A DNA stretch of 64,000 bases from a bacterium 1xD42-67 (GCA_003612335.1 RAYO01000021.1:1-64000); one strand, 5' to 3'. Shown: positions 25,825 to 34,159, numbered from the stretch's first letter. Program-made: numbers and translations. The notes: generated by a model not told the origin, from the sequence alone.

Positions 25825-26846
25825 AAGGGCTTTCTGTCAACCGGGTCTGTGCGATAGGAACTGCCTTTTTATGTGGCATTTCGCTGATTGCCCTTGCTGC
25901 GGTGTATCTGCTTACCGGGAACCTGACCCTTGTTTGGCTGGGCCTGTTGTTTACCGTCCTGGTTTTTGCCTGTGTTGCTGTTTTTGTGGCGTTTCTCCGC
26001 CGCAAGCTGGTATTATTTTCGGACAGCCTTTGCCGGACGATAGATGATATGCTGGATGGAACAGCCCCGCCGCCGCAGATTTATGAGGAAGAAAATCTGT
26101 TTTACAAAATCAATCACCGGCTGCTGCGTCTGTATGAAGTCATGCGGGAGAATCGGGAACGTGTGGTGAAAGACCGGACTGATTTGCAGGAACTGATTTC
26201 CGACATATCCCATCAGGTGAAAACGCCGATTGCCAACCTTCAGATGGTAAACGCCACATTGCTGGAGCAGTCCGTGCCGGAGGAAAAGCGGCAGGAGTTT
26301 TTGCAGGCATCCAGCGGACAGCTCGACAAGCTGGATTTTCTCATGCAGGCTATGATAAAGACCTCCCGGCTGGAAACTGGCGTGATTTCTTTGGAGAGAA
26401 AAATACAGCCGCTCTATGATACCCTTGCGGCGGCGCTGGGCGGTATCTTGCTTAACGCCGAAAAGAAAAATATTCATGTAAGTGTGGATTGTCCGCCTGA
26501 TGTGGCGCTGGCCCATGACAGGAAATGGACCAGCGAGGCCCTGTTCAATCTTCTGGACAACGCCGTGAAGTACACGCCGGAGGGCGGTATAATCCGGGTT
26601 TCCGTTGAAAGCTGGGAGCTGTATGCAAAAATCGACATTACGGACAGTGGGAAGGGAATTGCGGAAAACCGGCAGGGCATGATCTTCAAACGCTTCTACC
26701 GGGAGGAAGAAGTACATGATGTGGACGGCATCGGCATCGGTCTGTATCTGGCCCGTGAGATCGTCACCATGCAGGGCGGCTATATCAAGGTTACTTCTTC
26801 GCCGGGACACGGTTCTACGTTCTCCGTGTTTCTGCCCCGCAGATAA
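25821..26846 (+). CDS. Intramembrane-sensing histidine kinase (BceS-like)
   Basis: The 341-residue kinase has two N-terminal membrane helices (about 10-32 and 36-59) joined by only a few residues (T-G-N-L-T). It therefore lacks a real extracellular sensor, as in BceS-type kinases that read the state of a partner ABC transporter. The phospho-acceptor is H131 in S-H-Q-V-K-T-P-I. An N-box N-L-L-D-N-A-V-K-Y-T and a G-box G-I-G-I-G-L-Y-L-A-R-E follow. The start is a GTG overlapping the regulator stop (GTGA); the upstream ATG at 25800 is inside the regulator and less likely. Confidence 0.85.
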   Translation: MKGLSVNRVCAIGTAFLCGISLIALAAVYLLTGNLTLVWLGLLFTVLVFACVAVFVAFLRRKLVLFSDSLCRTIDDMLDGTAPPPQIYEEENLFYKINHRLLRLYEVMRENRERVVKDRTDLQELISDISHQVKTPIANLQMVNATLLEQSVPEEKRQEFLQASSGQLDKLDFLMQAMIKTSRLETGVISLERKIQPLYDTLAAALGGILLNAEKKNIHVSVDCPPDVALAHDRKWTSEALFNLLDNAVKYTPEGGIIRVSVESWELYAKIDITDSGKGIAENRQGMIFKRFYREEEVHDVDGIGIGLYLAREIVTMQGGYIKVTSSPGHGSTFSVFLPRR

Positions 26847-26866
26847 AATTTCAAAACCCAGCCGCT

Positions 26867-26899
26867 TGTAACATTTCTGTGACAATTGCCTGTTATAGT
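26867..26899 (+). promoter_or_regulatory. Response-regulator box and -10 upstream of the 176-residue gene
   Basis: TGTAACATTTCTGTGA (26867-26882) is identical to 37528-37543. TATAGT (26894-26899) starts 22 bases after the GTAAC core ends, the same spacing as at 37555. This is a pattern expected for an activator-dependent promoter lacking a good -35. Confidence 0.65.
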
Positions 26900-26938
26900 A
26901 TCAGTCTTATAAACAATTTAGATTAGGAGGAACCAATC

Positions 26939-27469
26939 ATGGGACTGTTTTCCAGAAAACCGAAAGCGCCGGAGTACGATCCGGCAGACTGCGCGGCGAA
27001 GAAAAAACGGCTGCGGGAGATTTTTAACGAAACTGTGGAGGACGGCGACAGCTACGAAGTCCTCTACGCCTGTATGTATTCTTCCAAATTTGAGGAGGGA
27101 TTCGTCTTTGATACCAACACCACCACGTTCTATTTCTATGTTATAGGCTATCGGAGAAGCGATTTCCGCGTTGTGCTGATTCAGGTGGACAGTGCGCTGG
27201 AAAACCACTCGGAGGCGGTGTTCCTCGATATGGACAGTATTGTCAACGTGTCCTATGACCCCAAGATCCGCAAAGCCTGTCTGGAATACAGAAAGGACTA
27301 CGGCAGGTTTGGGGAACTGCTGGACATTGGCGGCACCAGCAGCAAAACCATGTATGGCCCCAAGAACATCCATCAGCCGGAAGAAAAGGAACGGTTCCTG
27401 GACTTTTTGGAGGCGTTCCGGGCCAGATTGGAGCAGAAGGGGTATAAGCTGGATAAATGGAAACGGTAA
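26939..27469 (+). CDS. Conserved-looking hypothetical protein, putative regulon member
   Basis: The 176-residue soluble protein begins M-G-L-F-S-R-K-P-K-A-P-E-Y-D-P and is mixed alpha/beta with no signal peptide. It contains F-Y-F-Y-V-I-G-Y-R-R-S-D-F-R and a charged C-terminus. AGGAGG at 26925-26930 marks the start. I do not recognise the family. The promoter box shared with the ABC/FtsX operon suggests it is induced with it. Confidence 0.75.
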   Translation: MGLFSRKPKAPEYDPADCAAKKKRLREIFNETVEDGDSYEVLYACMYSSKFEEGFVFDTNTTTFYFYVIGYRRSDFRVVLIQVDSALENHSEAVFLDMDSIVNVSYDPKIRKACLEYRKDYGRFGELLDIGGTSSKTMYGPKNIHQPEEKERFLDFLEAFRARLEQKGYKLDKWKR

Positions 27470-27521
27470 ATCGGTATTTGTATTTAAAGAATGAAATTGT
27501 AAATAACGGAGAAAAATCATT

Positions 27522-27922
27522 ATGGCAGACGCAATCAAACTTGACCTGACTAATACTTCGGAAAAATTCCATCCAACAGTAGACGAAATTCTTCCTCAGC
27601 TAACGAAGGTTTTGGAAGAACTTCGCCGTTTGGAAGATCAGTATTTCGTTCAACAAAACGGCTCCATAAGAAAGGACGGGTCATTAGTTTCATGGACGGC
27701 GTTCGGGAGGAAATCACAGACAATCAGGAGTTAAAGGAAAAATTCAAGAAATTTTATCGCCAGCTTTTAGACCCGCACTGTACACCAGAAATGCTGGCAC
27801 AGCGTCGGGACTGCCTTCATGGTGAGCACTATCCATCATTCTTCAACTGTTTGCACACTGGTTGTACCGTTCCCGTTCTGGCTGTTTCTCTGCCTGTAAA
27901 ATGCTGTCTATGTTCCGCTTGA
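27522..27922 (+). pseudogene. Frameshifted small conserved-type protein
   Basis: The first frame (27522-27734) gives M-A-D-A-I-K-L-D-L-T...S-L-V-S-W and then loses sense. The next frame (from 27692) continues D-G-V-R-E-E-I-T-D-N-Q-E-L-K-E-K-F...C-T-P-E-M-L-A-Q-R. Together they read as one short protein broken by a one-base indel near 27700. The last 35 residues look random and probably run past a recombination joint. I cannot name the family. Confidence 0.5.
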
Positions 27923-27949
27923 TAACATTATATTCCGCAACCTGTTTTT

Positions 27950-28020
27950 AGCTTGCCATAATCGGCATAAAGGGCTTCTTTCTGCTCTTGTAGCTTTTCA
28001 TATTCCGCTTGCAGCGGCGG
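27950..28020 (-). pseudogene. Relaxase tail remnant out of frame with the chimera
   Basis: On the minus strand this reads P-L-Q-A-E-Y-E-K-L-Q-E-Q-K-E-A-L-Y-A-D-Y-G-K-L-K, the typical end of CTn relaxases. Compare L-Q-A-E-Y-A-E-L-L-E-E-K-K-K-D-Y-A in the intact relaxase here. It directly continues the relaxase part of the XRE chimera in another frame. Confidence 0.65.
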
Positions 28021-28486
28021 GGACGCCGGGGATCTTCCCGCCGATCTGCGTCGCTTTCAGTGCTTTTGCCGCCGCTTCATGCAGGATAATACCCCAGTCA
28101 TGCTCTGCCCGGTATTTCTCCCTGTTCCGGGCTTTCTTGTAGGCTTCATAAAGGGGCTTTGTCTTTTGGCAGGTAGTGACATTCTTAATCAAGACCGCCA
28201 TATCGGAAAGACGCTTTTCCACTTCCTTTAAGTTGTCCCCCGCCTGTCCGCTTTCCGAAAAAAGAAACTGGTCTACGGATATATCATAACGGAGCATAAG
28301 CTCAAAAAATATCTGTACGCTGGGGTGCTGCCCCTTATTTTCAATATTTGCAAGGTAACGTGGGGAAATATACATTTCGTCACACACTTTTTTCCTGCTC
28401 TCCTTGCGCCCTTTTCGTGCGGCTTTAATTGCCGCCCCGAAAGCCTTAAAATCATATTTCGGTACTGGTCTTTTTGCCATATTCAT
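27998..28486 (-). CDS. Chimera: XRE repressor N-terminus joined to a relaxase C-terminal tail
   Basis: Residues 1-75 form an XRE helix-turn-helix domain (I-S-P-R-Y-L-A-N-I-E-N-K-G-Q-H-P-S, V-D-Q-F-L-F) like the repressors of CTns. From about residue 85 the sequence is that of a MobA relaxase tail: E-V-E-K-R-L-S-D-M-A-V-L-I-K-N-V-T-T, Y-E-A-Y-K-K-A-R, H-E-A-A-A-K-A-L-K. It is comparable to the tail of the relaxase at 23147. After a frame change near 28020 the relaxase similarity continues to about 27955. The DNA-binding half may still work. The arrangement marks a deletion or recombination joint. Confidence 0.7.
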   Translation of the reverse strand: MNMAKRPVPKYDFKAFGAAIKAARKGRKESRKKVCDEMYISPRYLANIENKGQHPSVQIFFELMLRYDISVDQFLFSESGQAGDNLKEVEKRLSDMAVLIKNVTTCQKTKPLYEAYKKARNREKYRAEHDWGIILHEAAAKALKATQIGGKIPGVPAAASGI

Positions 28487-28501
28487 TCACCCTATTACAT
28501 T

Positions 28502-28539
28502 TTACTGTTCACCTTTCTTTTTGGATATGTCTACACAGT
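28502..28539. repeat. 38-bp direct repeat, left copy
   Basis: Identical over 38 bases to 34247-34284, with further similarity (TTAGCCAAAATA) just beyond. The two copies flank the second two-component/lantibiotic immunity module. Confidence 0.85.
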
Positions 28540-28641
28540 TCTATTGATTAGCCAAAATAATTCCCGTAATATGCAAATACTACTTGAAGTCATTCGGCTG
28601 GACGCATATAATTATACTGATATAGATTAGGGAAAGGGTGA

Positions 28642-28854
28642 ATGAAGATGTTAGAGTATATTTCTGCCCCGGAAGCAGCGAGGAAATGGGGCATTTCAGA
28701 AAGGCGGGTACAGAAGCTATGTGAGGAAAACCGCATACCCGGAGTAGCAAAGTTCAGCCGCTTATGGCTGATACCAAAAGACGCGGAGAAGCCAGCGGAT
28801 GCCCGTATGAAAGCAGAAAGGACGAAAAAACATGAATCGAATTTTAGTGATTGA
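28642..28854 (+). CDS. Small helix-turn-helix (excisionase/MerR-like) protein
   Basis: The 70-residue protein contains S-A-P-E-A-A-R-K-W-G-I-S-E-R-R-V-Q-K-L-C and I-P-G-V-A-K-F-S-R-L-W-L-I-P. This is the winged-helix pattern of excisionase-like DNA-binding proteins. GAAAGGG precedes the start; an ATG at 28648 is an alternative. It overlaps the response regulator start by 23 bases, so the two are probably co-translated. It may regulate the module or its excision. Confidence 0.65.
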   Translation: MKMLEYISAPEAARKWGISERRVQKLCEENRIPGVAKFSRLWLIPKDAEKPADARMKAERTKKHESNFSD

Positions 28855-29524
28855 TGATGACAAGGAGCTTTGCACACTAATTAAACAAAGCGTTTTACAG
28901 GAATGTATCGAAGCTGACTGCTGCTATTCCGGCAAATCCGGCTTGCTGCAACTGAAAGAAAAAGAATACCAGCTTGTCATACTGGACGTAATGATGCCCG
29001 GTTTTGACGGGTTTGAAACATTGGAGCAGATCAGAAAAGAAAACAGCCTGCCGATTTTGATGTTCACATCAAAAAATGACAGTGCTTCAAAAGTGCGGGG
29101 GCTGCGGGCAGGAGCCGACGATTATTTAACGAAACCTTTTGATATGGACGAGCTGATTGCCCGCATTGTTTCACTGATAAGACGCTATACCCGTTTCAAT
29201 CAAAAAGAGGGACAGCCACAGACATTTGATTTTGACGGGCTGACTATCGACTTTAACAGCCGTTCCATTATCACGGTAAATGGAGAATTTGAGCTGCCGC
29301 CGAAAGAATTTGATCTGCTCCTGTTTCTTGCCAAAAATCAAGGAAAAATACTGACAAAACAGCAGATTTATGAAAAAGTATGGGGAGAAGATTATGTTTA
29401 TGATGATAGCAATATCATGGCAATTATAAGCCGGTTACGAAAAAAGATAGAAGAAAATCCCGGAACCCCCAAATATATACAGACGGTAAAAGGGATTGGC
29501 TACCGCTTCAATAAGGAGGTATGA
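28832..29524 (+). CDS. OmpR-family response regulator of the lantibiotic immunity module
   Basis: The 230-residue protein has a receiver with D8-D9-D10, phospho-acceptor D52 (I-L-D-V-M-M-P-G), K101 (T-K-P-F) and a C-terminal winged helix (L-P-P-K-E-F-D-L-L-L-F, G-I-G-Y-R-F). It is paired with the kinase that follows. The array of four 11-bp-spaced repeats upstream of the ABC operon is the likely binding target (inference). Base composition is AT-rich compared with the ICE backbone. Confidence 0.88.
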   Translation: MNRILVIDDDKELCTLIKQSVLQECIEADCCYSGKSGLLQLKEKEYQLVILDVMMPGFDGFETLEQIRKENSLPILMFTSKNDSASKVRGLRAGADDYLTKPFDMDELIARIVSLIRRYTRFNQKEGQPQTFDFDGLTIDFNSRSIITVNGEFELPPKEFDLLLFLAKNQGKILTKQQIYEKVWGEDYVYDDSNIMAIISRLRKKIEENPGTPKYIQTVKGIGYRFNKEV

Positions 29525-29527
29525 GGG

Positions 29528-30451
29528 GTGTATATAGAGATTGTCATTATGATTATAATTGCCGCTGTCCTTTTTCCAGTTTGCAGCTCCCTGCTTATTG
29601 TCCGGCGTGTGAAAAAACAGATTTTGGAAATGGTTGACGCTTTAGAAGATGTAAAAAAAGGGAATGGAAACAGACGGATTTTATCAGAAACACATGAGCT
29701 TGTAGCCCCTCTTGCTTATGAGATCAACGATATTATCCTCTCCTACGAAAGCAGACTTTTAGCTTATCATCAGACAGAAGAAACAAACAGGCAGCTTATG
29801 ACGAGCCTTTCCCATGATGTAAGGACACCGCTTACTACACTGATCGGATATTTAGATGCCGCACACAAAGGGATCGCCCGCGGAAAGGAACGCGACGACT
29901 ATATAGAAACTGCAAGGCGGAAAGCACATGACTTAAAAGAATATATAGATGTGTTGTTTGACTGGTTTAAGCTGGGATCAAATGAATTTTCCATGAATAT
30001 ATCCACCGTTGATTTAACAGAACTGACACGGAACATACTGATTGACTGGATACCGATATTTGAAGATACACAGGTGGATTTTTCGATTGATATTCCAGAG
30101 CAGCCTTTCCGGGTAAGGATTGCCCCGGACGGATATATGCGGATATTAAACAATCTGATACAGAATGTAATCTCCCACAGCCACGCAGATAAAATTGAAA
30201 TTTCTTTATCCGGGCAGGGCGGGAACATAAAAATTCTTTTGCGTGATAATGGAGTGGGAATTGACAAGGAGGACTTAAAGCATATTTTCGAGCGGCTTTA
30301 TAAATGCGATAAAGGGCGATCTGAAAAAGGCAGCGGTCTTGGTCTGTCTATCGTACACCAGCTTGTGGAAAAATTGAACGGAACCATAACAGCAGACAGC
30401 GTACCGGGGAAAGGAACCGTTTTTACCCTGCTTTTCCCTCTGACAGACTAA
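29528..30451 (+). CDS. Sensor histidine kinase with one N-terminal membrane helix
   Basis: The 307-residue kinase has a single hydrophobic helix at residues 3-25 and no extracellular domain. The H-box is S-H-D-V-R-T-P-L-T (H96), with N-N-L-I-Q-N-V-I-S-H-S and D-N-G-V-G-I-D ATP-binding boxes and a final G-S-G-L-G-L-S-I-V. It starts with GTG after AAGGAGG, three bases beyond the regulator stop. The lack of a sensor loop suggests it detects the peptide or transporter at the membrane. Confidence 0.85.
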   Translation: MYIEIVIMIIIAAVLFPVCSSLLIVRRVKKQILEMVDALEDVKKGNGNRRILSETHELVAPLAYEINDIILSYESRLLAYHQTEETNRQLMTSLSHDVRTPLTTLIGYLDAAHKGIARGKERDDYIETARRKAHDLKEYIDVLFDWFKLGSNEFSMNISTVDLTELTRNILIDWIPIFEDTQVDFSIDIPEQPFRVRIAPDGYMRILNNLIQNVISHSHADKIEISLSGQGGNIKILLRDNGVGIDKEDLKHIFERLYKCDKGRSEKGSGLGLSIVHQLVEKLNGTITADSVPGKGTVFTLLFPLTD

Positions 30452-30455
30452 CCAG

Positions 30456-30477
30456 CTCCCGCCCTACATGGCGGGAG
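30456..30477 (+). terminator. Hairpin after the kinase gene
   Basis: There is a perfect 8-bp stem CTCCCGCC/GGCGGGAG with a six-base loop, followed by TAATTCTTTG. It separates the two-component genes from the separately regulated ABC operon. Confidence 0.55.
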
Positions 30478-30510
30478 TAATTCTTTGTAAAAATCTGTTT
30501 TCCCCAAATT

Positions 30511-30564
30511 GCAAGGTTAATGCAAGGTTCGTGCAAGGTTAATGCAAGATTGGCGTGATAGAAT
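30511..30564 (+). promoter_or_regulatory. Four tandem operator repeats and -10 of the lanFEG-like operon
   Basis: GCAAGGTT-type units begin at 30511, 30522, 30533 and 30544, an exact 11-bp period (the last copy is GCAAGATT). A -10-like TAGAAT lies at 30559-30564 with no clear -35. Repeats on one helix face next to the -10 are typical for OmpR-family activators, here most likely the regulator at 28832. Confidence 0.7.
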
Positions 30565-30590
30565 AGCAGACATGAAAAGGAGGTTTCGCA

Positions 30591-31514
30591 ATGAGCAAAT
30601 ATGTAATTGAAACAAAAAATCTTACCAAACAATACGGAACACAGAAAAGCGTTGCCGATCTGAATATCCATGTTCAGAAAGGACGTATCTATGGTCTGCT
30701 TGGCAGAAACGGAGCCGGAAAGACAACGACAATGAAAATGCTGCTTGGGCTGACACAGCCCACTTCCGGGGAAGTCACGATTTGGGGGAAACCTTTAGCG
30801 GCGAATGAAAAAAAGCTGCTGCCCCGTATCGGCACTCTGATTGAATCCCCCGGTTTTTATCCGAATCTGACAGCAACGGAAAATCTGCGGATTTTTGCTA
30901 CCCTGCGGGGAGTGCCAAACCGCAACGCAATTAAAAATGCACTTGATTTAGTCGGTCTGCCTTATAAAGATAAAAAACTGTTTTCCCAATATTCGCTTGG
31001 CATGAAGCAACGGCTGGCGATTGCACTTGCCGTTATGCACGACCCGGAGCTTTTAATTTTAGACGAACCGATCAACGGGCTTGACCCAATCGGAATTGCA
31101 GAGGTACGTTCCTTTATCCGTGATCTTTGCAGTGAGCGTGGAAAAACAATCTTGATTTCCAGTCATATCCTTTCCGAAATTGCGTTATTGGCTGACGATA
31201 TAGGTATTATCGACCACGGCGTATTGCTGGAAGAAGAAAGCCTTGCAGAACTGGAAGCAAAGAGCAGCAAACATATCCGTTTTACTGTTTCTGACACAGC
31301 ACAGGCGGCAAGAATTTTAGAACGTATCTTCCATGAAAACCAGTTTACCATACAGGACGACCATAATATGCGGCTGCATAATTTAGACATTTCTGTTGGG
31401 AAGATTGTAACGGCTTTTGTGGAGAACGAGCTGGAAGTATCACAAGCCTATATTTGTGAAGAAAGCCTTGAAGATTATTTCAAACGTGTAACAGGGGGTG
31501 AGGGGATTGCTTAA
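30591..31514 (+). CDS. Lantibiotic immunity ABC transporter, ATP-binding subunit (LanF-like)
   Basis: The 307-residue ATPase has Walker A G-R-N-G-A-G-K-T-T (38-46), signature Y-S-L-G-M-K-Q-R, and Walker B L-L-I-L-D-E-P. The position normally held by the Q-loop Gln reads G-T-L-I-E-S-P-G-F-Y, the Glu 'E-loop' known from LanF proteins (NukF, MutF, NisF). It probably drives removal of lantibiotic from the membrane together with the two permeases. GGAGG at 30578-30582 precedes the ATG. Confidence 0.88.
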   Translation: MSKYVIETKNLTKQYGTQKSVADLNIHVQKGRIYGLLGRNGAGKTTTMKMLLGLTQPTSGEVTIWGKPLAANEKKLLPRIGTLIESPGFYPNLTATENLRIFATLRGVPNRNAIKNALDLVGLPYKDKKLFSQYSLGMKQRLAIALAVMHDPELLILDEPINGLDPIGIAEVRSFIRDLCSERGKTILISSHILSEIALLADDIGIIDHGVLLEEESLAELEAKSSKHIRFTVSDTAQAARILERIFHENQFTIQDDHNMRLHNLDISVGKIVTAFVENELEVSQAYICEESLEDYFKRVTGGEGIA

Positions 31515-32295
31515 ACTTGTAAGGTGTGAATTTTCAAAACTAAAACGTAAAAAATTCATTTTGCTGGTTGTCCTCTCTGCATTTTTGTTTCCTGTTCCAT
31601 TAACAGCGTTGATGACAATGCCGCAGACGGCGGGACAATATGACAGCAAAATAGATATTTTTAACGATTATTTTCAGTTTGTCATGGGATATGGAGTGGG
31701 ACTGCTCTTACCGTGCATGATCGGTGTGATTGCAGCCATGCTGTTTTTTATGGAACGGGATAATGATACCTTTAAAAATCTGCGTACCATTCCTGTCACA
31801 AGCACACAGATGATTTTGGCAAAAATAATTGTCTTATTCTTTTTTGGAATTATTTTCAGCCTCACATCGGCTTTTATTGGCATTCTTTGCGGAGGGGTAA
31901 TTGCAGAAGTAAACAGCATTGTCTACAGATTATTTTTTGCTCTTGAAATGGGAATTTTTATTACGGCGGGAACGCTGCCATTAGTTGTTCTCGTAGTTTT
32001 CTTTAGTAAGACGTATGTGTTTTCTGTCTTATTATGTGTATTTTACAGCGTTTTAAGTCTGACAGCCGAATCTTCTTTTGGTGCGCTGCCTAAACTGATG
32101 TGCTGGCTGATGCCGATTCCCCTAACAACCCTTTGGAGTGCAGGGAATTTGACTTCACATGGGGTTATGAGCGGCGTGGGGATGTTGGAATATTTAATTC
32201 CAACAACATTTCAGACGATCATGATTTTAACCGTTATTGCTTTGCTTTCTGTTTTATTGATTGACTATATGTATAAAAAGAGAGGGGATGAATGA
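31498..32295 (+). CDS. Lantibiotic immunity ABC permease (LanE-like)
   Basis: The 265-residue protein has about six membrane helices and begins L-K-L-V-R-C-E-F-S-K-L-K-R-K-K, the N-terminus common to MutE/EpiE-type permeases. The annotated start is GTG 31498, overlapping the ATPase by 17 bases; a TTG at 31507 right after GAGGGG is an equally good start. It pairs with the next permease to form the membrane part of the exporter. Confidence 0.82.
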   Translation: MRGLLKLVRCEFSKLKRKKFILLVVLSAFLFPVPLTALMTMPQTAGQYDSKIDIFNDYFQFVMGYGVGLLLPCMIGVIAAMLFFMERDNDTFKNLRTIPVTSTQMILAKIIVLFFFGIIFSLTSAFIGILCGGVIAEVNSIVYRLFFALEMGIFITAGTLPLVVLVVFFSKTYVFSVLLCVFYSVLSLTAESSFGALPKLMCWLMPIPLTTLWSAGNLTSHGVMSGVGMLEYLIPTTFQTIMILTVIALLSVLLIDYMYKKRGDE

Positions 32296-32296
32296 G

Positions 32297-33076
32297 ATGT
32301 TTCGCATGGTTAAGACTGAAATATGGAAATTAAAACGGTATCATGTGATATGGGCAGGTGTGTTCCTGATGCTGCTTTCCGTTCTTCTTACACTGTTTTC
32401 CACAACGGCAATGGACGGAACGGTCTGGACGTTTCCTTTCTTTGTAGAACAGGTAATTAAGAACAATGTCACCATGATTTTTCCCATGTGTATTGCCCTC
32501 ATTGCCGGATATATCATAGCAAGGGAAGGGAAAGACGATACGCTGAAAAGTATTATGACGATTCCTGTTTCTTACAGCAGCTTATTATGGGGGAAATTAC
32601 TTGTGTGTGCATTGCTTTCTTTGCTTTTTGGGCTGGTAAGTGCAGTATTTACGATAATCGCTGATTTGATGATGGGATTTCCGGGGCTTTCTGCACAGGT
32701 GGCAGTACAGACGTTTGTTCAGATTATTCTAAACTGTCTGTTTTTGTATATTGCTGTCATGCCGATCATTGCATTTGCCGCACGTATACCGAGCGGGCAC
32801 ATGATTGGAACGATTATTGCTTTTGTTTATGGATATGGCGGTATGTTTGCTTCCGGAAATGCAACATTGGCAAATGTTTATCCCGTTACCGCAAGTTTAG
32901 GGCTGATCCATTACCGAAGTTATGATTCTGCCATACATTGGAACGCTTTGATCTGCTTATTCAGTATGGCTGTCGCTTTGCTGGTTTCTGCCGTATTTGT
33001 ATTTACCACAAAAGGGAATGCACCAGTGAAAACCGTCAAAAAACGCAAAAAATCTGCAACAAAAAAGGGTTGGTAA
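32297..33076 (+). CDS. Lantibiotic immunity ABC permease (LanG-like)
   Basis: The 259-residue protein begins M-F-R-M-V-K-T-E-I-W-K-L-K-R and has about six membrane helices, as in MutG/EpiG. The start at 32297 is chosen because AGAGGGG ends nine bases upstream; the in-frame ATGs at 32261 and 32288 lie in or abut the previous gene. It completes a LanFEG-type set in canonical order. Confidence 0.82.
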   Translation: MFRMVKTEIWKLKRYHVIWAGVFLMLLSVLLTLFSTTAMDGTVWTFPFFVEQVIKNNVTMIFPMCIALIAGYIIAREGKDDTLKSIMTIPVSYSSLLWGKLLVCALLSLLFGLVSAVFTIIADLMMGFPGLSAQVAVQTFVQIILNCLFLYIAVMPIIAFAARIPSGHMIGTIIAFVYGYGGMFASGNATLANVYPVTASLGLIHYRSYDSAIHWNALICLFSMAVALLVSAVFVFTTKGNAPVKTVKKRKKSATKKGW

Positions 33077-33091
33077 ATGGAGGATATAAAA

Positions 33092-33481
33092 ATGAAGAAG
33101 AAAATAATGATTGGAATTACAATAGCAGCAGTAGTTGTAATAGGCTTTGTCGGCTTTTGTATGTGGTTTCTTTCGGGAGCTGGCAGCACTTACTATTACG
33201 CCCAAATTGACAACAACAAAATAGAGCAAGGCGATTCAAATGGCGGGGTTATTAACTTTCATGGAGATGGAGGAATGAGTTATTCTTATACACTTCCCGC
33301 TTATAATGAAAATGGTGATAAAAAAGATATTACATTTGGAACATCAAAAGAATTAAAAGCAGGTGCTTTTATTCGTTTAACAGTGATGCCTGTCCGGGGT
33401 GTTCTTGAGTGGAGAGAAGTGCAATATGATGAACTGCCTATGGCAGTACAACGTAATTATACGGCTCCGGGAAATGAATGA
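33092..33481 (+). CDS. YxeA family (DUF1093) membrane-anchored protein
   Basis: The 129-residue protein has an N-terminal membrane helix (5-26) and an extracellular domain: Y-Y-Y-A-Q-I-D-N, F-H-G-D-G-G-M-S-Y-S-Y-T-L-P-A-Y, V-R-G-V-L-E-W. This fits the YxeA family. GGAGG at 33078-33082 supports the start at 33092 over the ATG at 33077. YxeA-like genes often accompany Bce-type transporters. Codons for the outer domain and the following spacer are duplicated at 37127-37518. Confidence 0.78.
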   Translation: MKKKIMIGITIAAVVVIGFVGFCMWFLSGAGSTYYYAQIDNNKIEQGDSNGGVINFHGDGGMSYSYTLPAYNENGDKKDITFGTSKELKAGAFIRLTVMPVRGVLEWREVQYDELPMAVQRNYTAPGNE

Positions 33482-33543
33482 AGTCACTGCATATTTAATG
33501 GGAACTAACAGAAAGGTTGATAATATGTATCATAAGAAAAAAT
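33152..33543. repeat. 392-bp direct repeat, copy A (YxeA body and lipoprotein start)
   Basis: It aligns without gaps to 37127-37518; I count 14 mismatches. The repeats bracket a 3.6-kb segment with the lipoprotein, small ORF, TetR and ABC exporter genes. Confidence 0.9.
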
Positions 33544-33995
33544 ATTCCTCTTTTCTGCTAATGAGTGTTTTAATGCTGTTGCCCCTCACAGGTTGTTCAA
33601 AAGATGAAATTCTGAATCAATACAATAATGTTGTTCAATCAGCCGGAAATGCAACACTGACAGGGGATTTATCTCTTAAAGGGAAGCGGACGTATGGTGA
33701 CGATCATTACACTGGAACTTATGTAGCAGACTATAAGGATTTTTCCAAAACAGAATATCTCTTTGGTGGGACTTCTATTGAGCGCGAAAATGGTAAGGAC
33801 ATCTCCGTTTCCTGCAACTTGGAAATTACCGGGGGAACAGCACAAGTATTTTGGATTTCTGGAAGTGATGATCCAGTAGTTTTACTTGAAGCAAGCGACG
33901 GTTATTCAGAAACATTAACATTGCCGGAGGGTGGAAACTATTTCGGAATTACAGGAGATAACTTTACGGGTCATTTAGAAATGAATATAGAATAA
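33525..33995 (+). CDS. Small lipoprotein
   Basis: The 156-residue protein has a lipoprotein signal (L-L-P-L-T-G-C, Cys24) and a short beta-rich outer domain with T-L-T-G-D-L-S-L-K-G-K-R and F-T-G-H-L-E-M-N-I-E at its end. AGAAAGG precedes the ATG. It is the last gene before two strong hairpins and could be an immunity lipoprotein (LanI-like in position only; no sequence support). Confidence 0.68.
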   Translation: MYHKKKYSSFLLMSVLMLLPLTGCSKDEILNQYNNVVQSAGNATLTGDLSLKGKRTYGDDHYTGTYVADYKDFSKTEYLFGGTSIERENGKDISVSCNLEITGGTAQVFWISGSDDPVVLLEASDGYSETLTLPEGGNYFGITGDNFTGHLEMNIE

Positions 33996-33999
33996 TAAT

Positions 34000-34040
34000 C
34001 TGCCGCACGACGGCAAAAGAAAAAAGCCGTCGTACAGCAG
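34000..34040 (+). terminator. Stem-loop after the lipoprotein gene
   Basis: CTGCCGCACGACGGC pairs with GCCGTCGTACAGCAG (15 positions, two wobble) around an A-rich loop. No long T tract follows, so it may protect the 3' end or pause the polymerase. Confidence 0.5.
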
Positions 34041-34064
34041 AGGTTTTCATGCGCCTATTCTTAC

Positions 34065-34101
34065 ACGGCGGCTTTTGAGAGATCAAAGCCGCCGTTTCTT
34101 T
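34065..34101 (+). terminator. Rho-independent terminator of the lanFEG-like operon
   Basis: A perfect 11-bp stem ACGGCGGCTTT/AAAGCCGCCGT with a nine-base loop, followed by TTCTTTTA. Confidence 0.75.
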
Positions 34102-34159
34102 TATCCTCTAAAGTAATACGCGGTTTTTGTTAAAGCGGCGGCTAAAGGAGGTAGCCGCC

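Noticed and set aside
25141-26846. VanR/VanS of a vancomycin resistance operon, as in Tn1549
   Set aside because: No vanA/B ligase, vanH, vanX or vanY gene follows; the kinase has the short-loop BceS layout and neighbours are ABC/FtsX genes.
30511-30552. A CRISPR-like short repeat array
   Set aside because: Units are about 8-11 bp with no spacers and sit next to a -10; this is an operator array.
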